A stretch of DNA of 64,000 nt from Streptohalobacillus salinus (GTDB lineage: Bacteria > Bacillota > Bacilli > Bacillales > Amphibacillaceae), in assembly GCF_003201605.1 (NCBI RefSeq), contig NZ_QJJR01000004.1:226203-290202 (forward strand), in the 5' to 3' direction. Below, piece by piece: positions 38,801 to 48,568 of this stretch. Numbering within the stretch: the first letter of the stretch is position 1; each line of letters starts with the position of its first letter. The notes beneath the pieces were generated by a model, which was not told the DNA's origin, searched no databases, and was given only the letters and a program-made list of their open reading frames with translations. A program made the position numbers and the translations under genes.

Positions 38801-40386
38801 TTTTCACGGTAGGCATCAATCGGTGGATTTGTTACCTGGGCAAACAGTTGTTTAAAGTAATTAAATAGTGATTGTTTGTGCTGGGAAAGAACAGCCAATG
38901 GGGTGTCAGTACCCATGGCACCAATCGGATCTTTTTTAGTCGTGATTGAAGGAATTAAGTAGTTCTCAATCACTTCATTGGTGTAACCAAAAGCTAACTG
39001 TTTTGATACAAGTCCTTCACTCACATCGACTTTATTAGCCGTTTTTTCATCAATGGCTAAAACATGTTTATCCAACCATGATTGGTACGGGTGACGATTA
39101 ACGATCGCTTGTTTCAATTCTTCATCAGAAATGATTTTCCCTTTTTCAAGGTCAACATATAACATTTTCCCTGGTTTAAGACGGTCTTTGATTTTTACGG
39201 AACCGTCATCGATGTCTAACACACCAGCTTCAGACGCATAAATTAATTCATCATCATGGGTCACATAATAACGCGCTGGACGGAGGCCATTACGGTCTAA
39301 TATCGCTCCGATTTGCTTTCCATTCGTAAAGGTAATTGAGGTCGGCCCATCCCATTCTTCAGTTAATGCACTGTGATACTCATAAAACGCCCGCTTTTGT
39401 TTTTCCATCAATGGATTTTGTTGCCACGGTTCTGGAATCAACATCATGGCTGCATGTGCGGGTGATTTACCTGATAGCATTAAAAATTCCAAAGCATTAT
39501 CAAGAACGGCTGAGTCACTTCCTTCTTCGTCCAATATAGGAAGTAGCTTCGTAAGATCATCACCGAAAATATCACTTTTTAATTGTTTCTCTCTAGCCTT
39601 CATACCATTGATATTTCCACGCAACGTGTTAATTTCACCGTTATGAATTAAGTAACGGTTCGGATGGGCCCGTTCCCAACTCGGGAAGGTATTTGTACTA
39701 AAACGTGAGTGAACCAAACTGAATGCTGAAACTAAATCTTGATCCTTTAAGTCAACGTAAAATTGATCCACCTGATAAGAGGTTAACAAGCCTTTAAAGA
39801 CGATTGTTTGATTTGAGAAGCTCGGAATATAAAAGGCATGATCATGCTTTTTTGCAACCTTTTCAAGTTGCTTTCTTAAAACATATAATTTTTTTCCGAA
39901 TGTCTCATCTGACATATCCGTTGTTTTCTGCACGAAGAATTGCTGAACATGCGGTGCTGACTCTTGTGCGAGTTTTCCGATTTTTCCGACATTTGTTGGT
40001 ACAACTCGCCACCCAATCGTTGTTAAACCGGTTTGATTAGCTAATTGACGCGCTTTCTCTTTATAGAAATCAATGTTTGAATCATCTTGGTGAAAGAAAA
40101 ACATACCCACACCGTAATCACCAGCATCTGGTAATTCGAATGAAGGACATACTTTCCTGAAAAAGCGATCAGGTATTTGAATCATAATTCCGGCACCGTC
40201 ACCTGTATTCGGATCACTTCCGCCGCCACCACGATGATCTAGTTTTGATAAAATTTCAATCCCGTTTTTTACTGCTCTGTGTGTTTTTTCCCCATTAATA
40301 TGGGCGAATAATCCAATCCCACAGTTATCTCGTTCAAATTGTGGTTGATACATCCCTTGTGCTTTAGCTATCTGATCAAATCGCAT
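35815..40386 (-). CDS. gltB: Glutamate synthase large subunit
   Basis: The 1523-residue enzyme makes two glutamates from glutamine and 2-oxoglutarate. The Ntn-type glutaminase nucleophile is C22 ([13 protein letters not shown]), so a 21-residue propeptide should be removed. The central domain follows, then the FMN-binding synthase domain ([24 protein letters not shown] onward, about 880-1240) with the 3Fe-4S cysteines in [13 protein letters not shown]. The glycine-rich beta-helix lies at 1270-1470. ATG 40386 follows AGGGGG. It is divergent from gltC. Confidence 0.98.
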   Translation of the reverse strand: [1523 protein letters not shown]

Positions 40387-40426
40387 ACAGATTGCCCCCT
40401 AGTTATTATTTTTTTATGTTAGCTCT

Positions 40427-40455
40427 ATTGTAATTCTATCGAATTATATGTACAA
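40427..40455 (-). promoter_or_regulatory. Promoter of gltBD
   Basis: TTGTAC (40450-40455), 17 bp, TACAAT (40427-40432). The GltC-like box is centred about 64 bp upstream of the expected transcription start, the usual place for a LysR activator. Confidence 0.7.
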
Positions 40456-40475
40456 TATATATAAACCATAGATAT

Positions 40476-40492
40476 AATCTCATATTGAGATT
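40476..40492. promoter_or_regulatory. GltC-type operator in the gltC-gltB divergent region
   Basis: AATCTCATATTGAGATT is a perfect 7-bp dyad with a 3-bp spacer. As I recall it, the B. subtilis GltC box I is of the form ATCTCA-N3-TGAGAT. It sits 20 bp before the gltC start, so it may also serve autorepression. Confidence 0.75.
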
Positions 40493-40511
40493 AATAAACG
40501 GAGATGATTAG

Positions 40512-41420
40512 ATGGAATTTAGACAATTAAAGTATTTTATTGAAGTCGCAGAACGCGAACATGTCTCAGAAGCCGCGGTACATTTGCATGTTGCTCAATC
40601 CGCAATTAGTCGTCAGATCGCTAATCTCGAAAATGAATTAGGTATTCAATTATTTGAGCGTGAAGGACGTAACGTTCGCCTGTTACCTATCGGGAAAATA
40701 TTCTTAACCCATGCCAAAGATGCAATGAAAGCCATTGATTTTGCGAAGAAACAAATGGATGAATACATTGATCCTGAGCGCGGATCAATTAAAATTGGCT
40801 TTCCAACGAGTTTAGCAAGTTCAATTCTTCCCCATTTGCTATCAGCCTTTAAAAAAGAATACCCTAATATTCACTTTCAATTGCGCCAAGGGGCATATAA
40901 TTTTTTAATTGATGCGATTAAAGATCGTGAACTTGATATTGCTTTTATTGGACCAGTAGTAACCGATGATCCACATATTAATGGTGATATACTTTTCCAA
41001 GAAAAAATGTATGTATTAGCTCCAAATAACCACCGACTTAGTAAACGCAAAAGCTTATATTTAACTGAACTCAAAGAAGAAGATTTTGTTCTTTTTCCGA
41101 AAGGTTATATTTTTGAGAAGATGGTTATTGATGCTTGTCATTCGGTGGGCTTTGAACCGCACGTGACAACCGAAGGTGAAGATTTAGATGCAATTAAAGG
41201 GATGGTCGCTGCTGGTATAGGGATAACCGTTCTTCCTGAGAGCGCCATTCATGCGCCAGTGTCTGAATTCACTGTGCAAATTCCCATCAGTAGTCCGGAT
41301 TTAAAACGAAGTGTCGGAATGATTACACCAAAACATCGCGAACTAGCACCTTCAGAGAAGGTTTTTTATCAATTTGTTATTAATTATTTTACAGAACATT
41401 TTCCTAAAGGAATGTTTTAG
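40512..41420 (+). CDS. gltC: LysR-family regulator of glutamate synthase
   Basis: The 302-residue LysR-type protein has an N-terminal winged helix-turn-helix (MEFRQLKYFIEVAEREHVSEAAVHLHVAQSAISRQIANLE) and a periplasmic-binding-protein-like effector domain (about 90-300). The start is exactly that of GltC, which activates gltAB in B. subtilis in response to 2-oxoglutarate and glutamate. Its divergent position beside gltB and the dyad between them support the name. msrA follows 15 bp behind and is likely co-transcribed. Confidence 0.9.
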   Translation: MEFRQLKYFIEVAEREHVSEAAVHLHVAQSAISRQIANLENELGIQLFEREGRNVRLLPIGKIFLTHAKDAMKAIDFAKKQMDEYIDPERGSIKIGFPTSLASSILPHLLSAFKKEYPNIHFQLRQGAYNFLIDAIKDRELDIAFIGPVVTDDPHINGDILFQEKMYVLAPNNHRLSKRKSLYLTELKEEDFVLFPKGYIFEKMVIDACHSVGFEPHVTTEGEDLDAIKGMVAAGIGITVLPESAIHAPVSEFTVQIPISSPDLKRSVGMITPKHRELAPSEKVFYQFVINYFTEHFPKGMF

Positions 41421-41435
41421 AAAGGAAGAACATCA

Positions 41436-41963
41436 ATGTCTAATAAACAATTAGCTACTTTTGCAGGGGGATGCTTTTGGTGTATGGTTAAACCTTTTGA
41501 CCAGTGGGACGGTGTTCATGACGTCGTTTCGGGTTACACAGGTGGTCATATCGACAACCCTAGTTATCAACAAGTGAAAACTGGAAATAGCGGTCATTAC
41601 GAAGCCGTACAAATAACCTTTGATGCAGAAAAAATCACTTATCAAGAAATTCTCGCTTTATACTGGCCGCAAATTGATCCAACTGATGCCGAAGGACAGT
41701 TTCACGACCGTGGTCCACAATATCGTACAGCCATCTTCTATCACAATGATTCGCAAAAAAGAGACGCTGAAGCCTCTAAACAAGCACTAGAAACTAGCGG
41801 ACGTTTCGAATCAACAATCGTAACGGAAATACTGCCTGCAACAGACTTTTATCCCGCTGAAGATTACCACCAAAAGTATTACAAGACTCACGAAAAAGCG
41901 TACCTTGCGGATCGCGAAAAATCTGGCCGTGATCATTTCATTAAAAAAACATGGGATGTATAG
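41436..41963 (+). CDS. msrA: Peptide methionine-S-sulfoxide reductase
   Basis: The 175-residue enzyme repairs oxidised methionine. The catalytic cysteine is C13 in FAGGCFWCM. The other active-site stretches are GYTGGHIDNPSYQQVKTGNSGHYEAVQI and DPTDAEGQFHDRGPQYRTAIFYHN. It starts at ATG 41436 after AAAGGAAG, 15 bp past gltC. That link puts a repair enzyme under a nitrogen regulator's transcript; it may be only convenience of position. Confidence 0.96.
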   Translation: MSNKQLATFAGGCFWCMVKPFDQWDGVHDVVSGYTGGHIDNPSYQQVKTGNSGHYEAVQITFDAEKITYQEILALYWPQIDPTDAEGQFHDRGPQYRTAIFYHNDSQKRDAEASKQALETSGRFESTIVTEILPATDFYPAEDYHQKYYKTHEKAYLADREKSGRDHFIKKTWDV

Positions 41964-41983
41964 GTATTTCATTTGCTAGTTAG

Positions 41984-42029
41984 GTAAACACGTTCATTTA
42001 TCTTGTGATAAATGAAGAAATGCGTTTAC
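41984..42029 (+). repeat. Hairpin after msrA
   Basis: The inner stem TTCATTTATC (41993-42002) / GATAAATGAA (42007-42016) and outer GTAAAC / GTTTAC pair across 46 bp. No T run follows, so it is more likely an mRNA 3' stabiliser than a terminator. Confidence 0.5.
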
Positions 42030-42136
42030 TAGATAATAGGTGTTAAGGTATTAGATTAAAAAACGAGCTGTCATTTGCTTAAGCATACAAACTTAAACGT
42101 GCTTCAATTTATAGTAAACTGCTTATTTGCAAACTA

Positions 42137-42187
42137 AAAAGCCCACACGGAGAGCATAGCAATTATGCTGTCGGCGTGGGCTTTTGG
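42137..42187. terminator. Terminator of the his operon, also facing msrA
   Basis: AAAAGCCCAC (42137-42146) pairs with GTGGGCTTTT (42176-42185), with an inner AGCATA/TATGCT pairing. It is T-rich on both strands and lies 4 bp past the hisIE stop. Confidence 0.88.
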
Positions 42188-42188
42188 C

Positions 42189-42839
42189 TTACCATTCCTT
42201 AATATCTTGACGATCACCTTTGTTGTTTCCTTTTTTGGTAAATCGTTTACTTAATTCTTTTTTTACATCGTTAAAGTCAACACCGATTTCTTCCATCATG
42301 ACAAAGGTGTGGTACAATAGGTCACTTACTTCTAAAGTTAACTCATCTTTATCATCATTTTTAGCCGCGATGATAACTTCACCCGCTTCTTCAATTAACT
42401 TCTTCCCTATTTTATCAACACCTTTGTTAAAGAGATAATTCGTATAGGAACCTTCTTCTGGTGTTTCTTTTCTTTCTTTGATTTCTTTAGTTAAATCTTC
42501 TAATATATTCGGGTTAAAATCTTGGTTATCCGATTCTCTAACGGTATGAAAGAAACAAGAATCACGCCCCGTATGACAGGCGGGTCCATGTTTATCAACT
42601 TCAATTAACAACGTATCTTGATCACAATCAAGAACAATTGAAATCACCTGCTGTGTGTTCCCTGAGGTTGCCCCTTTGTGCCATAACTCTTCACGTGAAC
42701 GCGAGTAAAATACTGTTTCATTAATTTCTAATGTTTTTTGATAAGCTTCTTCATTCATATAAGCAAGCATGAGCACGTCTTTTGTCTGATGATCGATAAC
42801 GATTGCAGGAACAAGTCCTTTTGAAAAATCAGGTTTCAC
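42189..42839 (-). CDS. hisI: Bifunctional phosphoribosyl-AMP cyclohydrolase / PR-ATP pyrophosphohydrolase
   Basis: The 216-residue fusion carries out steps two and three of histidine synthesis. The HisI part (1-115) shows [14 protein letters not shown], whose cysteines bind zinc, and WHKGATSGN. The HisE part (about 118-205) shows [35 protein letters not shown] 42839 lies after GAAGGGGTG. An ATG 14 codons earlier is inside hisF and less likely. The start overlaps the hisF end by 11 bases. Last gene of the operon. Confidence 0.96.
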   Translation of the reverse strand: MKPDFSKGLVPAIVIDHQTKDVLMLAYMNEEAYQKTLEINETVFYSRSREELWHKGATSGNTQQVISIVLDCDQDTLLIEVDKHGPACHTGRDSCFFHTVRESDNQDFNPNILEDLTKEIKERKETPEEGSYTNYLFNKGVDKIGKKLIEEAGEVIIAAKNDDKDELTLEVSDLLYHTFVMMEEIGVDFNDVKKELSKRFTKKGNNKGDRQDIKEW

Positions 42840-43587
42840 GGATAAACACCCCTTCTCGTTTACATACTTCTTTAACTTCATTTACGGTATACGTATTCTC
42901 ATGGAAGATTGATGCTGCTAAGCCAGCCGAAACGTCGGTTTTTTTAAATACTTCCGCAAAGTGATCTGGGTGTCCAACACCACCAGATGCAATCACAGGT
43001 ATTCTCACTGCATCAACAACTGCTTGTGTAAGTGGTAAATCAAACCCCGTTTTCACACCATCTGCATCAACGCTGGTTAAAAGAATTTCACCTGCACCGA
43101 AAGTTTCTGCCTGTTTAGCCCATTTAATCGCATCAATTCCCGTGTCTTTACTGCCACCATGTGTCATGACATGCCAACCATCCTCAAATTTTTTCGCATC
43201 AATTGCAACAACAATGCACTGGTTACCAAAACGCTCACTTGATTGTTTAATTAAATCAGGATTTACAACTGCAGCTGAATTCATCCCGACTTTATCAGCA
43301 CCGGCTTGTAAGAGTCGGGTGACGTCATCAATGGTTCTTACACCACCGCCAACAGTGAAGGGGACGTGTATATTAACGGCGCATTTCTTTACCATCTCTG
43401 TGATGGTCTGTCTGGCTTCATTCGTCGCTGAAATATCTAAGAAGACAATTTCATCAGCACCCTGTTCTGAGTATCCTTTTGCCATTTCAATCGGGTCGCC
43501 CAATTCGCGAAGACCAACAAAATTCGTCCCTTTCACGACTTGATTATTTTTCACATCGAGACAGGGAATGATTCGTTTTGCTATCAT
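42829..43587 (-). CDS. hisF: Imidazole glycerol phosphate synthase, cyclase subunit
   Basis: The 252-residue (beta-alpha)8 barrel uses ammonia from HisH to form imidazole glycerol phosphate and AICAR. The general acid-base aspartates are in CLDVKN (D11) and AIDAKK (about D130). The phosphate loops VGGGVRT and ASGGVG are complete. It overlaps hisA by four bases. Confidence 0.98.
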   Translation of the reverse strand: MIAKRIIPCLDVKNNQVVKGTNFVGLRELGDPIEMAKGYSEQGADEIVFLDISATNEARQTITEMVKKCAVNIHVPFTVGGGVRTIDDVTRLLQAGADKVGMNSAAVVNPDLIKQSSERFGNQCIVVAIDAKKFEDGWHVMTHGGSKDTGIDAIKWAKQAETFGAGEILLTSVDADGVKTGFDLPLTQAVVDAVRIPVIASGGVGHPDHFAEVFKKTDVSAGLAASIFHENTYTVNEVKEVCKREGVFIRET

Positions 43588-44291
43588 AGACGAACCGCCT
43601 CTTTTAGGTCAATTGCACCCTGATAGATTGCTTTGCCAACAATCGCTTCTTCAATGCCTATCGCTTTCAACTGTTCTAAATCTTCCAGTTTACTTATCCC
43701 ACCACTCGCTACAATCTTACAATTAACCGCTGTGTGGATCGCTTGAAGCTGTTCAATGCTCGGCCCTTCCATTGTCCCATCTTTTGATATATCCGTAAAC
43801 ACAATTGTTTCTACACCTAGCGCTTCCATATCTTTTGCAAAAGTAATGTAATCCAGTTCTGATACTGTTTCCCATCCATGCGTAGCTACTTTTTTGTTTT
43901 TCGCATCAATGCCAACAACGATGTTTTTTTGATATTTAGCTAACGCTTGCTTTAAAAACTCCGGATCTTCAATCGCCGCTGTTCCTAAAACAATCCGGTC
44001 GACACCAAGATTGATTAATTGATCGACTTCTTCCATTGAGCGAATACCCCCGCCGACTTCGATAGGCACATTTGCTGCTTCTACTAATGTTTTAATTAAT
44101 GGATATTGACGTTTCTTTTGATCACGTGCACCGTCTAAATCAACAATATGAACAATTTCAGCACCATCTTCTATGAAACGTTTGAGCTGTTCTACTGGAT
44201 CTTTTGCCACTTGTTCCGATTGATTAAAATCACCTTGATACAAACGCACACACTGTCCATTCATCAAATCAATCGCTGGTAAAATTTTCAT
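43584..44291 (-). CDS. hisA: ProFAR isomerase
   Basis: The 235-residue barrel enzyme performs the Amadori rearrangement before HisHF. The acid-base pair is D8 (PAIDLMNG) and the aspartate in [13 protein letters not shown] (about 129). Phosphate loops are VGGGIRS and ASGGIS. Four-base overlaps with hisH before it and hisF after it. Confidence 0.98.
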   Translation of the reverse strand: MKILPAIDLMNGQCVRLYQGDFNQSEQVAKDPVEQLKRFIEDGAEIVHIVDLDGARDQKKRQYPLIKTLVEAANVPIEVGGGIRSMEEVDQLINLGVDRIVLGTAAIEDPEFLKQALAKYQKNIVVGIDAKNKKVATHGWETVSELDYITFAKDMEALGVETIVFTDISKDGTMEGPSIEQLQAIHTAVNCKIVASGGISKLEDLEQLKAIGIEEAIVGKAIYQGAIDLKEAVRL

Positions 44292-44887
44292 GTACTCACC
44301 TCTTCTAAAAAAGTTTTTAAGATATTTGCGCCGACATCCGCAGATTTTTCTGGATGAAATTGAATCCCAAAAATATTATTGCGTCTAACCATTGCCGTAA
44401 TCGGTTCCCCATATTCTGCTTCAGCTACCACGTATTTAGCATCTGTGTCTGCTTGATAGGTATGAACAAAGTAAACAAATGCTTGATCTAAATACCGGAA
44501 TGCATGATGTTCATGAGAAATGGTAAGTTGATTCCACCCGATATGTGGTAATAAATAATCGGTTTTTATTTTCCGAACGACACCGGGGATTAAGTTTAAT
44601 CCAGCTGTTTGTTCAACTTCTTCACTTGCGGTGAAAAGCAGTTGCATACCGAGACAGATGCCGAGAAACGGCTTTGTCTTTGCCAGAGCAATCAAGTCAT
44701 TTTTAAGGCCGCGTGATTCAATCTCTTCCATTGCAGCTTTAAATGAACCCACACCAGGTAAAACGATGTGACTCGCTTCTTTTAATTGGTTTATATCATC
44801 TGTTAAGCTGACCTCGTGACCCAGTTTTTCAAAAGCATGACGTACACTAAGGACGTTGCCCATGCCATAATCTACAATCGCAATCAT
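44288..44887 (-). CDS. hisH: Imidazole glycerol phosphate synthase, glutaminase subunit
   Basis: The 199-residue class I glutamine amidotransferase gives ammonia to HisF. The catalytic triad is cysteine in [11 protein letters not shown] (about C79), and histidine and glutamate in IQFHPEKS (about 177 and 179). The oxyanion turn PGVGSF is present. It overlaps its neighbours by four bases each. Confidence 0.98.
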   Translation of the reverse strand: MIAIVDYGMGNVLSVRHAFEKLGHEVSLTDDINQLKEASHIVLPGVGSFKAAMEEIESRGLKNDLIALAKTKPFLGICLGMQLLFTASEEVEQTAGLNLIPGVVRKIKTDYLLPHIGWNQLTISHEHHAFRYLDQAFVYFVHTYQADTDAKYVVAEAEYGEPITAMVRRNNIFGIQFHPEKSADVGANILKTFLEEVST

Positions 44888-45471
44888 TCAATTAACCCCT
44901 TTGTTGAATTAACCCCTTTAATTGCTGGATTAATTGTGATCGCTTCTCCTAGTGCTTTCCCTAGAGCTTTAAAAATCGCTTCAATTTTATGGTGTGTATT
45001 TAATCCATATAAGACACGTGCATGTAAAGTAATTCCGGCATGAACCATAAACGCTTGTAAAAACTCACGTACCAATTCTGTATCAAATTGACCTAACTTT
45101 TCATTTTCGAAGGTTGCATCTAGGACAAGAAAAGGCCGCCCACTAATATCTAATGAAACAAACCCAAGAGACTCATCCATCGGTACATAGGCGGTTCCAT
45201 AACGATTGATTTGTTTTTTATCACCGAGTGCCTCTTTAATAAGTTGACCAATTACAATTCCTACATCTTCAACGGTGTGATGCGGGTCAATATGTAAATC
45301 ACCATCTGCTTTCACCTCAAGTGAAAAGCGTCCATGTGCAGCAAACAACGTTAACATGTGGTCAAAAAAGCCCACGCCCGTATCAATTGATACGGGTGCT
45401 TGTTCATCTAAATTCACTTTCACCATAATTCGAGTTTCTAAAGTGTCTCTTTTCTTTTCAGCATAACGCAT
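44884..45471 (-). CDS. hisB: Imidazoleglycerol-phosphate dehydratase
   Basis: The 195-residue enzyme is the single-function Firmicute form without a phosphatase domain. Metal-binding motifs are [31 protein letters not shown] and the paired stretch near 137-165 ([28 protein letters not shown]). ATG 45471 follows GAGGG; the ATG four codons earlier overlaps that site. The missing phosphatase step is supplied by the PHP protein beside the operon. Confidence 0.96.
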   Translation of the reverse strand: MRYAEKKRDTLETRIMVKVNLDEQAPVSIDTGVGFFDHMLTLFAAHGRFSLEVKADGDLHIDPHHTVEDVGIVIGQLIKEALGDKKQINRYGTAYVPMDESLGFVSLDISGRPFLVLDATFENEKLGQFDTELVREFLQAFMVHAGITLHARVLYGLNTHHKIEAIFKALGKALGEAITINPAIKGVNSTKGLIE

Positions 45472-45524
45472 GATATCCCTCATTTCGACAATTTATCATT
45501 GGCTATAATAAAGTGAAGCCTATT

Positions 45525-46805
45525 TTAATCTTCAAATCTTTTTAAAACGGCACGTGCGTGGCCCGCTAATTGTTCTTCCGTTGCAATCGTGACGATGTCG
45601 TCTTTGCTCTGTTCTAGAGCTTCTTTTGAGTAATACAAGAAGGTAGTCTTCTTTACAAAATCATCAACAGATAACCCGGATGAGAATTTTGCCGTGCCCG
45701 ATGTTGGCAATACATGATTAGGACCAGCATAATAATCACCAAGCGATTCAGGTGTGTAATGACCGAGAAAGACACTGCCCGCATGCTTGATAAAACGTAA
45801 ATAATCCAATGCATGATCAATTTGGACTTCTAAGTGTTCGGGAGCCATTAGGTTTGATAACTCAAAAGCTTCGGTTAAAGACGTTACCAGGACAAGCCCT
45901 CCAAAACGAGTTAAAGCTTCTGTTGCAATCGCTTGGCGCGGTAGAGCCTCAAGCTGCTCCACTAATTCACGTTCGGTTTCTTCTATCAAGCTTTTAGAGG
46001 TCGTAAATAGATAGGCGCGTGCTAACGTGTCATGTTCAGCTTGGGCAATTAAGTCACTCGCGATGTGTTTAGCTTTTGCTGATTCATCTGCAATAATTGC
46101 GACTTCTGAAGGACCTGCAATCATATCAATGCCGACATCTCCGTACACTAGTGATTTCGCAGCAGCCACGTAAGCATTGCCAGGACCAACAATTTTATCA
46201 ACTTTTTCAACTGATTCGGTTCCGTAGCTCAAAGCAGCAACTGCTTGAATGCCTCCAACCTTATAAATCGTATCAACACCACTAATATCTGCGGCTACTG
46301 AGAGGATGGGTGCAATTTCTCCGCCTTGACGTGCTGGAGAAACCATAATCACTTTCTCAACACCCGCTAGTGCTGCCGGAATCGCGTTCATAAGGACTGA
46401 TGATGGGTAACAGGCTGTTCCCCCAGGGACATAAATGCCGACTTTTTCGATAGGGCGATACAGCTGTCCTGAAACAATCTCTGCATCATGCTGCATGAAC
46501 TTTGATTCTTTGATTTGTTTTTGATGGAATTTTCGAATGTTCGCCGCTGCGCGTTCAAGTGCTTGAATCGTTCTTTGATCAACTTTCTCCCAAGCTGCTT
46601 TACGCTCCTCCTTCGACACTTCGATATCCCCAGTAAGGGGGCCATCAAATTTTTCAATATATTGAAATAAAGCAGCATCTTTTTCTTCTCGAATGGCTTG
46701 AATCACTGTTTTAGCTGTTTCAAAAATGGTTTCTTTATCTTGACTAGGAGCGGCCTGCTTATTTAACTGATCAAGAAAGCTTTTCTTTGTTAATTGTTTA
46801 ATCAC
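45525..46805 (-). CDS. hisD: Histidinol dehydrogenase
   Basis: The 426-residue zinc enzyme oxidises histidinol twice to histidine, the last step. It shows [49 protein letters not shown], and the catalytic glutamate-histidine in APEHLEVQ. It starts at GTG 46805 after AGGAGGG and overlaps hisG by four bases (GTGA). The 53-bp gap to hisB is the widest in the operon. Confidence 0.98.
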   Translation of the reverse strand: MIKQLTKKSFLDQLNKQAAPSQDKETIFETAKTVIQAIREEKDAALFQYIEKFDGPLTGDIEVSKEERKAAWEKVDQRTIQALERAAANIRKFHQKQIKESKFMQHDAEIVSGQLYRPIEKVGIYVPGGTACYPSSVLMNAIPAALAGVEKVIMVSPARQGGEIAPILSVAADISGVDTIYKVGGIQAVAALSYGTESVEKVDKIVGPGNAYVAAAKSLVYGDVGIDMIAGPSEVAIIADESAKAKHIASDLIAQAEHDTLARAYLFTTSKSLIEETERELVEQLEALPRQAIATEALTRFGGLVLVTSLTEAFELSNLMAPEHLEVQIDHALDYLRFIKHAGSVFLGHYTPESLGDYYAGPNHVLPTSGTAKFSSGLSVDDFVKKTTFLYYSKEALEQSKDDIVTIATEEQLAGHARAVLKRFED

Positions 46806-47422
46806 TGAGCACCCTCCTGATTACTTAATTTTTCAATGATTGGCATTAATTCTTCTCGCTTAATTTTTAGTGATGATCGATTAGCAATTAACCGCGCGCT
46901 AAAATGCATAAATTCTTCATCAATGACTAAGCCGTTTTCCTTAAGTGTGGTACCTGTTTCAACAATATCAACAATCGCATCGGCTAAACCTAGAATCGGT
47001 GCAAGCTCAACAGAACCCTCTAATTTAATGATTTCAACCGATTCGCCCTTTTCTTTAAAAAAGGCCTTGGTGATTCCAGTATATTTACTGGCTATTGTTT
47101 TTTTCTGATCAGGCCACACTTTCCCCTTTTCGGTTGCTACAGCCATTCGACAAGCACCAAAAGGTAATGGTAGCAAATCATAGACATCTGCCGTATACTC
47201 TGCCAATATATCACCACCTACAATGCCTAAATCAGCAATGCCGTATTGTACATAAGTCACGACATCTGGTCCTTTTGCAAAAATAAATTGTAGATCATCG
47301 GTTTCGACTCGAAGTTTTCTGCCCTTATTTACAATCGGTTCAATATCAAAGCCTAGTCCACTAAAGTATTTTAAAAATTGTGTTTCTAAGCGTCCTTTTG
47401 TTAATGCAATGACTGGTTTCAA
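46802..47422 (-). CDS. hisG: ATP phosphoribosyltransferase, short form
   Basis: The 206-residue catalytic subunit makes phosphoribosyl-ATP, the committed step. It lacks the C-terminal feedback domain and is therefore the short form that needs HisZ, which is encoded next to it. The PRPP loop is DAIVDIVETGTTLKENGL (about 150-168). TTG 47422 follows GAGGG and overlaps the hisZ stop (TTGA). Confidence 0.97.
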   Translation of the reverse strand: MKPVIALTKGRLETQFLKYFSGLGFDIEPIVNKGRKLRVETDDLQFIFAKGPDVVTYVQYGIADLGIVGGDILAEYTADVYDLLPLPFGACRMAVATEKGKVWPDQKKTIASKYTGITKAFFKEKGESVEIIKLEGSVELAPILGLADAIVDIVETGTTLKENGLVIDEEFMHFSARLIANRSSLKIKREELMPIIEKLSNQEGAQ

Positions 47423-48519
47423 TCCGATCCCTCATTTCTCAAATCAATAACTTCATCATACTCAATCGTTAGATCCTGTTGATAGACAATGTCTACGATT
47501 TCATCTTGATACGATTGACTTTTTAATTCTGCGACTACATGGGTCGCTTCACTTGCTAACAGACAAACCCTGCGTGGCTGTGTTTCATCTTTAATGTGTT
47601 CAGCTAGAATGTCGACATCAAAAGCCAATCCAACTGCAGATATTTTTTGATCGAACTGATGGTAGAGCGAATCATAACGGCCTCCTGAAAAGCATGATTG
47701 ACCTGAATCTTTAATATAGCCACGGAACATCGTTCCACTATAGTATGGCAATTCCTTTACTCGCCCTAAATCAACAATCACATCATTAATGCCTAACTGA
47801 TTTAAAACATTAATCAGTTGCAGAAGATGTTCAATGATTGCGGTAAGTTCCAGATGACTTTGGTATTTTTCTTTAAATGCAACCAATACTTCCTTATCAC
47901 CATAGGCATGAATCAAGGCATGAAGTTGCTCTGATACGTCTGGGTTAGATGCAGTTAAACGTTGAACAACATCGGTTTGTTTATCATGCATCGCTTGACG
48001 TAGTTTATTTTCTGCCTGATGAGATAGTTGTAGCGGTGCAATAATTGCTTCATATATGCCAGTATGACCAAGTTCAATTAAATACTCGTCAATTTGTGTC
48101 TGGTTTAAAAATTCAACCGCAAAAAAGAGTGATTCAATTTCACCGAAAAGTGGTTCAGAACGAATGATTTCTATACCAGCTTGATTTGATTCGATTCCAT
48201 CTTTATCTTGACGATAGACTGAACCTTGGTAGAACCATTTGAGTTGTTTAGGGTCCTGATTAACAAGGGCACGTGCAATAGCAGTCGTCCAATCTGGCCG
48301 TAACACCTCGATTTCACCATCGCGATCAAACCATTTCAGTAAGGTGTGAAACGCCATTCCGACATGCTTGTTGGTAAACGTTTCTGCATACTCTACTACG
48401 GGCGTTTCAATCGGTTTGTAAGCGCGTTTTTTCGCAACCTTTCTAAAAAGCTGATATACTTTTGCTTTACGGTCAAGTAAATGTCCGATTTGATCCTGAC
48501 TTCCTGCTGGTAAAAACAT
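47419..48519 (-). CDS. hisZ: ATP phosphoribosyltransferase regulatory subunit
   Basis: The 366-residue protein resembles the catalytic core of histidyl-tRNA synthetase but lacks the anticodon-binding domain. Class II motifs are partly kept (TPVVEYAETF, LRPDWTTAIARAL, FYQGSVYR, FSGGRYDSLY). It forms the hetero-octamer with short HisG and senses histidine. It is the first gene of the operon. The ribosome site before ATG 48519 is weak and far (AAAGGA, about 14 bases). Confidence 0.94.
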   Translation of the reverse strand: MFLPAGSQDQIGHLLDRKAKVYQLFRKVAKKRAYKPIETPVVEYAETFTNKHVGMAFHTLLKWFDRDGEIEVLRPDWTTAIARALVNQDPKQLKWFYQGSVYRQDKDGIESNQAGIEIIRSEPLFGEIESLFFAVEFLNQTQIDEYLIELGHTGIYEAIIAPLQLSHQAENKLRQAMHDKQTDVVQRLTASNPDVSEQLHALIHAYGDKEVLVAFKEKYQSHLELTAIIEHLLQLINVLNQLGINDVIVDLGRVKELPYYSGTMFRGYIKDSGQSCFSGGRYDSLYHQFDQKISAVGLAFDVDILAEHIKDETQPRRVCLLASEATHVVAELKSQSYQDEIVDIVYQQDLTIEYDEVIDLRNEGSD

Positions 48520-48550
48520 CTTATCACGTCCATTCCTTTAACACTTTACC

Positions 48551-48568
48551 ACTTTACTTCAGTAAAGT
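48551..48568. promoter_or_regulatory. Operator-like palindrome at the hisZ promoter
   Basis: ACTTTACT-TC-AGTAAAGT is an exact 8-bp dyad. It overlaps the -10 (TATACT, 48566-48571) of a candidate hisZ promoter whose -35 is TTAAAG (48588-48593). It lies between hisZ and the divergent phosphatase, so a repressor here could control both. Confidence 0.6.

Noticed and set aside
41984..42029. Terminator after msrA
   Set aside because: The hairpin is strong but no T run follows; the stem at 42137-42185 is the better terminator.
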